A program made the position numbers and the translations under genes. Shown here piece after piece: positions 50,928-62,132 of a stretch of DNA of 64,000 nt. The notes under the pieces were generated by a model that worked only from the letters and a program-made list of their open reading frames with translations, had not been told where the DNA came from and searched no databases. Position 1 is the stretch's first letter, and every line of letters begins with the position of its first letter. Origin of the DNA: Linepithema humile (Eukaryota; Arthropoda; Insecta; Hymenoptera; Formicidae); contig NC_090130.1 in assembly GCF_040581485.1 (NCBI RefSeq), forward strand, positions 25,831,418 to 25,895,417, given 5' to 3'.

Positions 50928-53504
50928 CGCGAGGACTGATAACAAAATGATTAGCAATGATAATGCACACCGAAAAGAAATTCCAGGAAGAGAAACAACA
51001 TTGAGACCTTTTTGTAAGACCTTAAACTCGGTAAAACAATGAAATGAAATTATATATTTATGAACGTACAACAAGTACTTTTTCACATGAAAAATGTTTC
51101 TCTCATGTTACCATAATTCCAGATATTTATTTATGATCCTGTAATTTTCTTGTAAGAATCAAGCATTCGACGCATTTAATGCTAAACGTACAGCGAGAAT
51201 GTAAGCTGAAATCTGCAATACTCCACATCTTGTCCTAGATAGAACTACAATAACTACTGCATTGTATTATATGGCAAATGTAGCATTGAATTGAAGAAAG
51301 AAAAATAGAAATAAAAAATTTTTGAAGATTGTGTATATTGAAAATTAAACAGCTTTTATTTTGCTAAGTGAAGCTAAAAGTGAGTTTTTTCGTTATTAAC
51401 ATGATAAAGATTGATATTTATTATTAGTAAAGTAAAAATTATTAAAGATTACAAAATAAATTATTTGTAAAATATAAAAATTTATTAAAATATTGTTAAA
51501 GAACAGTGTTTTTTAAATCACTTTACAATGTCAAAGCTGATAAAGATTATTCAATCTACAGATACAGGCATTAAAAATGGGCATAATATTATTAAAGCGT
51601 AATATTATTAATGTATCTAATCAGTTGATAGAGAAATGATAACCAGACTTTATCGAGTTTCTCATGGAATTGCAATGCATTAAAGTGATATCAATTTCGA
51701 TTTTCCTACATTAATAAAACGATTCTGTTTATTTAAATCGTTCTCAACCTACAAAGAGAAACAACTTAATATTAGTAAAAGAATTAATTATTCACCGGTT
51801 AGCGTAAACATATTTGATGTTATCAAACTACGTCATCATGATTATGAATGTCAACAATATTCTACCGCAATTAGTATTCATTAGTAGAGTTACGAAAGAT
51901 GTTAGAAGCGATAAGAACGAATTAATATATTTTAATACATATATGTGAACGAATAGTTTACAATGTAAGTATAAGTGCGCGAAATATTATCATTAAGTAT
52001 CGATGAATAAAATCTTTATAGCAAAGACGCATGACTTTTATTGATTATTCATGTCAGTTAATCGTATATACATATATATGAAATAAATAGTGAAACTATA
52101 AATGTACTGTTTTGGTGGCGATATTTATAGAATATAATAAGTAATGCTGCTGTGCCCGACTGACAATTGGCATCGTTATCTGACAAAGATAAGGATGAAT
52201 TATTGAAGAAATCAGTCTTGCATTAAAACATACACATTATCTGCAGATATATAATACACAAAGCATATTATTTTAATGTATGAACGGCTGAAATATTTAT
52301 TTTATACGTTTTACATCCATTTTTTTGCAACTTAAATGCTATTTTGAAAATCCACATACAGCAAACTAACTAACTTTATATTTATTAAAATAATATATTT
52401 TATAAATTCTAACAATTATTATTATGTGATATGCGTATTTAATACAGAACATTAAAAAAATTAAATATAATAATTCTGATCACTAGTTCCTTGTGATTAT
52501 TTAATTATTTTAATCATCCTTAAGAATAAAAAAACATTTTGTCGAACAATAATAATCGGTTTGTCGTTATTTTCACAAAATTCTTTTGCATTTATTTGTA
52601 TAAAATTAATTAGTTGCATTGTGTTTAGCATATTTATCGTAAATGTAGAATTATTTGATTCAAAGTATGTTTTGTGTATTAAGAAATATAAATTTATATT
52701 TGTTTCTTATATTTCTTATATTTATATTCGTTTCTTATGCTTAAATCTTTATTCATCAGATCAATACATCTAGTTTTGCAATATCATAGAAGTTGACGTC
52801 CTTGCTGTGAAATCGCATATACATACAACATGGTAAACATGATAAACATGTTTTCTTGATAGAATCATCATATTTTACGGCACGCAAGATTGTCTTAAGA
52901 GATTTAGGCGATTTGCAAGAGGAAAATTGAAAGCAAAATGTAAAAAATAAAACCGAAAGAGACAGATTTAGAGTTAATAATACGATTTATATTAATAACA
53001 GTACTAAGCAATATTAGTGTAATTATATATCTTTAGGACGTCCTAAAAATATCCTACAAGATATTTTTGAGATTTCCTAAAAGAGACGTCATAAAGCATC
53101 CTGAAAACGTCATAAAAAAGTGTCTACGCAGCACATGTACGCGTTCTCGGTTGTGTGCGCACGCTGCTGTGGTGGATAAACTGGCATGTCTGGTCAGAGC
53201 GTCTGTGTCTGGTTAGTAATCGCGTTTCCACGCGCAAGCAGTTAAGGTGGTAGTAGTATTGTCGGCAATTGTCGGCATAACCTGCAGAATTGTGGAAAAT
53301 TGCATTCGAAACAAAATCGTACACCGACGTTGATTTGGTTACAATAACGACGAAATTGAAAACAGATAAATAAAAAACTCTGCAAGTAAATGAAATGAAA
53401 ATACAGAAAAATATATAATAGAGTGTACAGTGCGGTATCTGTGTGCTTAACCTCCTATGTCAAGAGACGTGCATAAACTTGCAAATAATAATTATTAGCA
53501 TACA
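50928..53504. other. GIPC 3'UTR and spacer before SCOT
   Basis: No coding exon is recognised. The sequence is very AT-rich, with several AATAAA-type sites (for example near 52083). A small patch at 53036-53115 repeats short blocks such as GACGTC, TCCTAAAA and AAATATC. G+C rises at 53110-53340, close to the SCOT start, where the promoter is expected. Confidence 0.45.
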
Positions 53505-56440
53505 ATGAATATGGCATTTGTGTTGAAAGGCATCGGTGAAATATTTTTGCGTTCAAGCAGCGTTTCGCGAGCTACTCGAGGTTCTATAAAAATATCTCGG
53601 GTACGTAAACAACACGTAACTGTTATTGCGTTATGTGTTATCAGTAATGATATACACATTATTATCTCAGATATATTTTATTTTTACAATATTGGTTAAA
53701 TGCATCTAAAAAATTTTTTTAATTATTGACATATGTTGACGAAATATTTTAATGAATCTAATCCAATTTCAATTTCTTTTTTAATAGATATGCGCCGTTA
53801 ATTTCTCTATCAAAGCAGATATCCCGGAAGTGGAAGAAGTCGAAAAGTTAAAAACACCAGTAGGAAATGGCAAAGTGTTTAAAAGCATAGAGGAAGCTGT
53901 GTCTGATGTGCACAATGGGGCCAAACTTTTAGTTGGTGGATTTGGCCTCTGCGGTATTCCAGAAAACCTAATAGCAGCTGTACTAAAAAAGGGCTCTAAA
54001 GATCTAACTGTAGTCTCAAATAATGCTGGAGTGGAAGATTTTGGATTAGGTATATTGCTAAAGGAGCACAGAATCAAAAGAATGATTGCGTCATATGTGG
54101 GTGAAAACCCTGAATTTGAAAGACAATATCTTAGTGGTCTATTAGAAGTCGAGTTAACACCACAGGTAATATTTTAACGCAGGAAAGTGTATACAGAAAA
54201 TCTCACCAATCTTTACAAATTAAATCTTAATTTATGTAGGGTACTTTGGCAGAACGTGTGAGAGCAGGAGGTGCTGGTATTCCGGCATTCTACACTCCCA
54301 CAGCTTTTGGCACCATCGTGCAAGAGGGAAATGTCATCGTGAAGTACGACAAGGATGGCAACGCTGAAATATCAGGAGAGTCAAGAAACGTAAATCAATT
54401 TGATGGTCGAAACTATGTGCTGGAAACCGCCATCACCGGTGATTTTGCGCTTGTAAAAGCGTGGAAAGCGGACTCTGCGGGAAATCTTGTCTTCAGAAAG
54501 TCAGCCAGGAACTTTAATCCGGTAATGTGCAAAGCAGCAAAGGTGGCAATTGTTGAAGTGGAAGAGATTGTGGAAATTGGTCAGTTGGATCCGGACCATA
54601 TTCATTTGCCTGGTATTTTTGTGGATAGAATCGTGAAAGGACCTTCTTACGAGAAACGAATTGAGGTTGGCTTTCATTTGCCTTGATCAATATTTATCAG
54701 TATTATTATATTTAATTATATGCAGATGCTTATAAATGTTATTTTTTCTAGAAACGCTCAACAAAACAGACTATGAAGCCTAAAAAAGTGACCCCAGCTA
54801 GTAAAGCAAGAGACAGAATTATAAGACGTGCTGCTCTTGAATTTAAAGATGGAATGTATGGTAAGAATATAAGATAATAATATAAAATGAATAAAGTGTA
54901 CAATAACATTAATGTACATTTTATTCATTTTCACTTCAGAATCTTATATCATATCATTTGGCAGGCCTAGAACTTTATTGTGATGCATTGAAATTTTATA
55001 TTTCAAAGAAAGTAATAGTTTAGAATGTTAAAATATACATTTTATTCATTTTTATGCCTTGTAATGTTATATCATAACATTTATTAGGTTAGGTTAAGTT
55101 AGAACTTTAAAATGTACTTACTGTGATGCATTGAAATCTTATATTTTAAACACAGAAATGATCTAGAATTCTATAATGTAAGATTTCAATGCATCGTAGT
55201 AAAGTTCTAGATCCATTAAATGATAAAATATAAGATTCTAAGGTATAAAAATGAATAAAACGTACATTTTAACATTCGAAATCATTTCTATGTTTAAAAT
55301 ATAAGATTTCAATGCTATATGTAAGAATAATTTTTTAATAACTTAGTGCAGTATTTGATAAAATAAAATTCTTTCCAGCAAACTTAGGAATTGGCATACC
55401 CATGCTTGCGGGTAACTACATCCCAAAGGGCGTGAAAGTGACGTTACAGTCAGAGAACGGTATTCTTGGTATGGGCCCGGTGCCAGAGAGTGAGAGTGAC
55501 GTCGATGCGGATCTCATTAATGCTGGAAAAGAAACTGTCACTGTTCTACCTGGTGCTGCCTTCTTCAGCAGTGACGACAGTTTCAGCATGATTAGAGGGT
55601 ATAAAATTTAGATTTTTTTAACATGTTGACTTCCACGTTCTATTTGCCGAAGTTCTATCAGATCATTTTTCAATTTACAGTTTCTAATCATAATATTTAC
55701 TTTTATACGTACTTCATTATTGTTGCATATTTTATACAAAACAAATAAAATTGTCACTCATATATAGTAGTTAACGTTAAAGCGTTTATTTTCTCTTTAT
55801 TGTAAATATAAAAATATATGCAAATGATGTCTTGAATGTCAAAAAATAACATTTAATATAATTGTGTGTTTTTAGGGGACACATTGATTTGACTATTCTC
55901 GGAGGCATGCAAGTGTCGGAGAATGGAGATTTAGCTAATTGGATGATACCAGGTACGATGGTAAAAGGCATGGGCGGTGCCATGGACCTTGTTTCCGCGG
56001 CGACTACGAAAGTAGTAATAACCATGGAGCACAAAGCCCGAGACGGAAGTCCGAAAATTTTGAAAAACTGCACCTTGCCTGTCACAGGTAACTTGTTAGA
56101 GATATTAATACTCTACAATTTTTTGTCTTCTAAAATTTTGTCCACATTACTGCTTTTAACATTTTCTTATTTAATCGTATATCATATTTTAATATATTAA
56201 TATATTTTTTTTTTTAATATATAACTGTAATTTTCTTTGTAATGTTTTGCAGGCCAACAATGCGTCGATTTAATTATCACAGAGCTGGGAGTGTTTGAAG
56301 TGGTGAAAGGAGAAGGATTAAAGCTTATCGAGATTGCCGCTAATGTCGATATCAGTGAGATCGTCAGTTCGACAGGTTGTGAATTTAGTGTTGCTGATGA
56401 ACTTAAGGAAATGGGACAGGTTGAGATCGATGAGTCTTAA
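53505..56440 (+). CDS. Scot: Succinyl-CoA:3-ketoacid CoA transferase, mitochondrial
   Basis: SCOT moves CoA from succinyl-CoA to acetoacetate, the key step in using ketone bodies in the mitochondrial matrix. Seven exons: 53505-53600, 53788-54165, 54240-54665, 54752-54860, 55379-55598, 55876-56087 and 56253-56440, giving 542 residues (human 520). The N-terminus is basic and Ser/Arg-rich, like a mitochondrial targeting peptide. The alpha half holds the glycine-rich signature LLVGGFGLCGIPENLI. A linker with KPKKVTPASKARDRI leads to the beta half, with the catalytic glutamate near E362 in QSENGILGMGP. GDLANWMIPGTMVKGMGGAMD and STGCEF complete the fold. The exon 3 donor (GAG|GTTGGC) is weak but keeps frame with family spacing. 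AATAAA lies at about 56935. The enzyme looks intact. Confidence 0.96.
54884..55316. repeat. Three-unit direct/inverted repeat in SCOT intron 4
   Basis: Units at about 54914-55033 and 55035-55179 are direct copies sharing TACATTTTATTCATTTT, TTATATCAT, TAGAACTTTA and TGATGCATTGAAATYTTATATTT in order. A third unit at about 55180-55315 is inverted, with AAGATTTCAATGCATCG, AAAGTTCTAGAT and AAAATGAATAAAACGTACATTTT. The whole can fold into a long imperfect hairpin. It may be a nested foldback element or rearranged MITE copies. Confidence 0.75.
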
Positions 56441-57123
56441 AATTGTACTATATTTTACAAATTGTAAAAATGATACTCGACTCGATATTCTAACACCTCT
56501 TTGACTACGTGAAAGTAATTTTTAATATCGTTTACAAACTGTACAGGATTTTCAATGTAAAAAATTGCATCTTAAAACTTTACGAGAAATATTGTTGAAG
56601 CTATGCAATTTAAAATATGTAATATAAATTGAGAGAGTTGCTAATTACGTTACACAATTATATTTCTGTTGATATTTTCGTTTTTTATGATTGTACTTCA
56701 TGTAAAATATACTATAATGTTTAAATAATTAGGTAAACGTTATGATCAATATAAAATTATCTATTACGTTATTCTGTTATTGTATACAAAAGTTAAATAA
56801 TTATTTCCTAAATGTACATATATTTTTTTACGTGTAAATCATGAAGCAATTTATAATGTGTCGCGATTGCGAGCAAAAGGAATCATATATAATTAGCATA
56901 ATAAATGTGTTATGATTTTGTAATATGTCCTATTAAATAAAAGTTTGTAATATTTTCGATATGTATTCTTGCTTTTCCTGATCGATACTAATCTTATTCC
57001 TATATATTATTTACAATTTTATATACATTGAATATTAAATCACAAATGCAACATTCGAGTTCAGCGCTACATCCGAGTATTTGAATGCAACATAATATTG
57101 ACGATCACTATCAATAGAATCCA
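56441..57123. other. Convergent 3' spacer, SCOT / ABCG
   Basis: Two genes converge here. The SCOT poly(A) signal AATAAA lies at about 56935 on the plus strand. The ABCG stop is at 57124 on the minus strand, so the two 3'UTRs lie close or overlap. No coding sequence. Confidence 0.6.
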
Positions 57124-59583
57124 TTATTCTCTGAATTTAGCCTTCACTCTGGCGGGCAGCGGCAACAGATACAGAACGCTGTTCAATATGATAAGACCGA
57201 TGGCGAACGCCAGGGAGATGAGCAGATTCAAGTCCACGTTCAATACCTCGGAGATGTTCTCACCCTCCTTGGTGAAGCGTTCTATCAGATAAGTCTTGCC
57301 GTCGGGATATCTGCAGAGCTCGGCCATGCCCGGGCAGGTAAAGCTCTCGTTGTACGGCAGATTCGACAAGATGGGCGTGTCGATGACCAGCTGATTCAGC
57401 GCCAAAGAGGAATATCTAATTGGCAACGCGGTTGACACCATCACTAGCCAGTAGGGCAGGTTCTTCAGGCTGCGAATAGCGCCGGATGCGATCACCAGGG
57501 ACAGCAGGGTCATATATAACACCGTGATGGCACCGGTTAAAGGTCGTCCGACTACCATCAGCACTGCCACCGTCACTTGCTCAGCCGCCACGTAACTGGA
57601 CCATAGAATGCCGGAAGCGTACGCCCAAGAAGTGAGGTCCAGCTCCAGAATCGGAACCAAAATTCCGATTGTTATCAGGGTCGATATGAAGCTCAGCGGC
57701 AGACTCAGCAGGGTGTACGCGGTCAGAAACATCGCGCCGCCGTAGAGACCCTCTCGCTTTTCTTGATAGTATCTCGTGCGAAAACCTGGAACTACATATC
57801 AAACATTTTAAAAGTCACGTAGATTGAAAAAAATTGTTTTAATATATTTTGATCGCAAATAAAGATTTTATGTTTGAACATCTGAATACTTTATTGAAAA
57901 ATTAGATATATGTACATAAACTACAACATTTTACTTACAAAACGCGTTTTTTTTTGCTATGATTTTTTGCTCCGAGTTTTTACGCGATTGCAACTTTTTC
58001 TAATGCATTTTGTTACTTACATAAAACTGATGTCGTGGCTATTCCAGCTACGTAAAACAACGTCAAGACGTTGAAGATTAAACCACCGGTTTGTAAGAAG
58101 ATCCTTGACTGTACGGGACTTGAGTGCGAGTACAGTATGCTCATTAGAGCGACTAAGAATGGCAGTAACAGCAGGCGAGCGGCGAAATGTCCTAGGCCGG
58201 TCTTATTCAAAGAGAACGTAGCTGCCATACTTCGCCTGAATATCAAAATATGATTGTGAATAATCAGTCTGCAAGATCTTCCAGAACTGTCGATTTTGAT
58301 TTCGTCGACAGATTCTAAGCTCGAACATATCTTTTTTACAATTTTATTTCAAAATTCTTTCAAAATAATATTAAATATTTTTAAAAATATACATATATTC
58401 CAAGAAAAAATATACTTTAGATTCATAAAAAACTAGCTATACTTTATCTAACATGCTGTCAAAATTAACATTTTATTTATTTAATTGGTGCGAAATTGTG
58501 TTGTGCAATTGTCAGAATTTACAGAAAACTCACAAATACAGTGCCAGAAGAGTCGAGAAACATCCGGGCTTAATTCCACGACCTAAACCCTTATGCATAA
58601 TGCCGAGAGCACTATCTTTCATACTTTGCGGCATTTGGGGTGCCTCTTTCATGTAGAGTACGCCGTCCACCTTGAACTTCTCAACTAAAACCGAGATCTG
58701 CTGATTGGACTCCAGAAAGCGATCTCTGGACCGGCGGTCGACGGTCGACAGGCAAACTGAAAAAGCGATTATTCTAATCAAATAATAATTAATTCACGAA
58801 TCTTTTTTGCAAGATTATATTTGTCGTAAATAAACAGGTGAAAGATAATTTTAAACATTCAAATCTACGGATCTGCTTCGAAAATGACAAAAACGCAACA
58901 TTTCTTAACTATTAAATTTTATTTTTAAGCGTTCATCGTTCTGCGAGTACAAAACTTACGGTAATACATCAAGGGATTCTCCAGTTCCGGACACGGGAAG
59001 CCGATGTAAGTAAAGTAATCCAACATGCTTCTGGTGGGTCCCGAGTAAACTACCGCGCCCAAGCACAGCAACGTCACGCGACTGACGAAGGGGAGCACGT
59101 CGGATCTGGGTGTTTCCATGGTGAGGACGACGATGGAGCCGCGTCGGGTGGCGTAGGACCACAGCATCGAGACGATGAGATACGTGTTAAGCGGATCGGT
59201 GTCCCAGGTCGGCTCGTCCAACAGCAGCAGGGTCGGATCCTTCGCCAGTTGCACGCCCAGCATCAGCCGCCGATACTCCGGCCGGGTGAGATCGTTCACC
59301 GACCTGTTGGCGACCTGCGAGAGCGCCAGGTCGGCGAGGGTCTGCCGCACTCGGACCTCGCGGTTGCTCAAATTGGCGAGCCACGTGGCGTACGTCAGAG
59401 TCTGGCGCACCGTCAAGCTCGGCAACAGATGACATCTGTGAGCTACGTAGCCACCGTGACGGCGGAACAGTTCCGGTGTTAACAAATTGCCATTCAGAGT
59501 TATCCTCCCCCTCGTCTCGCCGTCTGCTCTTCCGGCTGAAAGAAAGCAAGTTTAGAGATCATTTCAGTCAAAACAGCTCGATA

Positions 59584-59635
<52 letters not shown>

Positions 59636-60047
59636 TGTTTCTTCTACATTTTTATGTTTAACTTAAGATTTTTTATTATATTTTATGCAAAACATTTTTA
59701 ATTATTATATCATATCACGCAAAAATGTGCTAAACATCATAAAAAGAACTTTCGAACTTTTTTTTGTTAAACGCTACAAGCAGATAATTATTGTTATTAA
59801 GCAAAGGCTGATTCCGAAAGAAAGATTATTGAAATTACTCACCGATAACATCGAGGAGCGCTCGCTTACCGGAACCTTTCGATCCTAGAATAGCTAACAC
59901 TTCTCCGCCGTGTACACGGGCTGATACATCTCTGAGCACTGCGGTGGGCTCGGATTTGTTAAGACAGCTACCTTCGATCACGACGTTGGTGGAATGGAAC
60001 ACGTTCGATATGTCCAGAATGCAATCGGACGGAATCATCTTAAACAT
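57124..60047 (-). CDS. ABCG half transporter, ABCG5/ABCG8 type, degenerate ATP site
   Basis: ABCG5 and ABCG8 pair to export sterols across membranes. Five exons on the minus strand: 60047-59843, 59535-58960, 58756-58534, 58235-58021 and 57791-57124, giving 628 residues. The nucleotide-binding domain is N-terminal and a six-segment membrane domain follows, the usual ABCG order. CPELENPLMYY and LSTVDRRSRDRF match the ABCG5/8 linker; the membrane part (KREGLYGG, then the C-terminal half) resembles ABCG5. Key ATP motifs are altered: Walker A is GSKGSGKR (55-62, Arg for Thr/Ser), the Q-loop glutamine is His (YVAHRCHLLP), the signature is LTRPEYRR rather than STGERRR, and the H-loop histidine is Glu (E209 in TMETPRSD). 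Walker B (LLLLDE, 171-176) is kept. It is therefore probably a partner that needs another half transporter. The first exon runs upstream in frame to an acceptor at 60061, so a short upstream coding exon is possible. Confidence 0.88.
59585..59634. repeat. TA microsatellite in ABCG intron
   Basis: A run of about 25 TA units lies in the first intron of the ABCG gene. Confidence 0.9.
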
Positions 60048-61554
60048 TGTATTGTGAGATCTGTGAAAATAAAGTTTTGGAAATTAATTCGTAGAATATT
60101 TCATTACAAAGAGAACAACAATGGTCACACGCATTCCGCGATAAAAATTAAAGGATCTTTGTTTAAAAATACAACAATGCTAAAATTACGCATGTACGAT
60201 TTTAAGTGGCCCCTTTAAGGAAGCTAAACTGACGTCTTTGTAATTTTTTTCATACTTTGTGTATTCCGTTTATACAATTACGTTCATCTGCGGGAATCGT
60301 AAAATAAAAATTATAAAGTTTTCTTTATTCTTTAATTTCACAGATTAATTTTAGTGTGTTGCGCTTAAAAACTTCAACATGTAAGAAATAATAAATCGAC
60401 ACTATAAAATTAATATTATTTCTAAGCGAATACACACCTTACAGAATATTAATAACAATATTCATTTGAAATAATATGTAAAGTACATCAAGATGCAGAA
60501 CTGTCACTGGATTCAGCCATGCGATGCGCATTTGATCCAAACTTCGAAGCCACTGGATATCGAGGCGCGTATATATACGTTAAGAAAAAAAAACAACGTG
60601 CTCGTTGACCTTCTGCGAAGATGTTCTCCAAAATGGTAGTCTCGGCTTCGGTAATGCACCAACGTGAGAGCGCAACCACGCGAGCACCACCACGATGCGA
60701 ATTGCAACGCGTACTGACCGCGCACGGACGCCGCGAGCGTAAAAGTGACTCGCTTGAGCGAGGCTGGGGACGCGAGAAATGCAGGTAACGATACCTGGCT
60801 GGCTGGGAGTTGGCTCTCCTCGAGGTGAATGTCTTCTCCGACGCGGACTCTCAAAGATAGGAGGAGGGGACCGACCCCGCGTGACAGCATCGGCGTAACC
60901 AGCCTGGGAGCGTAAAACCGTGCGAGCGCACTTTGCGATCACGAGTAAAAAAAAAAAAATATTATCGGCCTCGCCTGAGATTTGAAAAATATTATAAAAA
61001 TATGTTGCATCGCGACATATCTCATGGTTTGTTTGATACGGTATATTACAGATTGTAATTTTTCAATAAGTATGTTATATGCAAATTACAAGATATTGTC
61101 AAAATGCGATTCAAAGGTATGCGCATAAAAATTTGATTCATACAAGACACAAGATACTTTGTATTTTATATGTTTATCTCAAATTATACAAAATTGAAAT
61201 ATTGCCCATTACTTTGTCTTATAACTGTCTAATGACAATAAAGAAAGTTAGAATCATAATTATACCGTTACTTCAAGAAGCATGTCGATTTAAATCTTCG
61301 AATATTCGATAAAGGAGACACGGAGAATTTTCGATAAAGTCGATAAAGTCTTCGTCAATGAAATCAATACAAAAAACAAAGAAGTTAGAGTAATTTATTT
61401 TACATTATTTTAATTTTGCTTCATTCCGCTTTATTCTATTTTTTTCCTTAAAAAAGCCCCAAGTCTTTTTGAAATCGCCAATATAATGCAACTATATTTG
61501 TTACCCGAAAAATAAAGCGAAACGTATGAAAATAGTTAAGAATAAAAGACGAAA
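60048..61554. promoter_or_regulatory. ABCG upstream region and spacer
   Basis: An acceptor on the minus strand (TTTTCACAG, exon from 60060) shows an intron upstream of the ABCG start codon. A CpG-rich block at about 60500-60940 is the likely promoter and first exon of ABCG. Open frames there look nothing like a known protein. From about 60960 to 61550 the sequence is AT-rich and holds nothing recognised. Confidence 0.45.
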
Positions 61555-62043
61555 GTGCAGGAAAGTGTAGAGAATATAAGCAATCTCGCAAGCGATGAAG
61601 TCCAGCGTGCTTACGCCACTGCTAACTTGACGGGCCCAACAGTGGGGTACGGCATGGAAGAACTCGGAGGGGGTAACTCATGGGGGCCCTCGTCAGCGGC
61701 GGCGGCCAGCGATCGGACAGGACTCTGGCGAGTCGCGCGATACCTGGCGCTTCGCGAAGGAAGACCTCGCGGTTAGGAATTGCGTGTTGAGAAAAGATTT
61801 CCCGGGTAGCGATCGACGACGCCGGCGTGGTGACCGACGTGTCGCTTAAGAGAGATTGTGAGAAGACGGCTTTCGTGTCGGGAAGTGTATTTCTTTTCCT
61901 TCTCCTTTTTCTTCTGCGAAAAGTGCACATCGGCTAGGGATTGACGGAGAAGGACGACGACCGGAATGGAGAGGAGGCAGCAGCGTCGTCGTCGTGACTC
62001 GACCAGCTTCCAAGGTTGAAGGCCCAGCACGAATACACAGCCG
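61555..62043 (+). promoter_or_regulatory. Probable non-coding first exon of a gene beyond the right edge
   Basis: A CpG-rich block ends at a strong splice donor (CAGCCG|GTGAGT at 62044). The only plus-strand ATG frame of any length (from 61652, MEELGGGNSWG, stop at 61776) ends inside the exon, so it would act as an upstream frame. The downstream gene is not in the window. Confidence 0.5.
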
Positions 62044-62083
62044 GTGAGTCATTGTCACGAAGATCAACAGCAGTTCCTTCTCT

Positions 62084-62132
<49 letters not shown>

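Noticed and set aside
60488..60942. Minus-strand frames upstream of ABCG
   Set aside because: Three overlapping frames with no recognised domain in a CpG block; more likely a 5'UTR or promoter. A short coding first exon for ABCG cannot be ruled out.
61652..61776. ATG frame MEELGGGNSWG as a start of a new protein
   Set aside because: It stops inside the same exon, well before the donor at 62044, so it cannot extend into a downstream exon.
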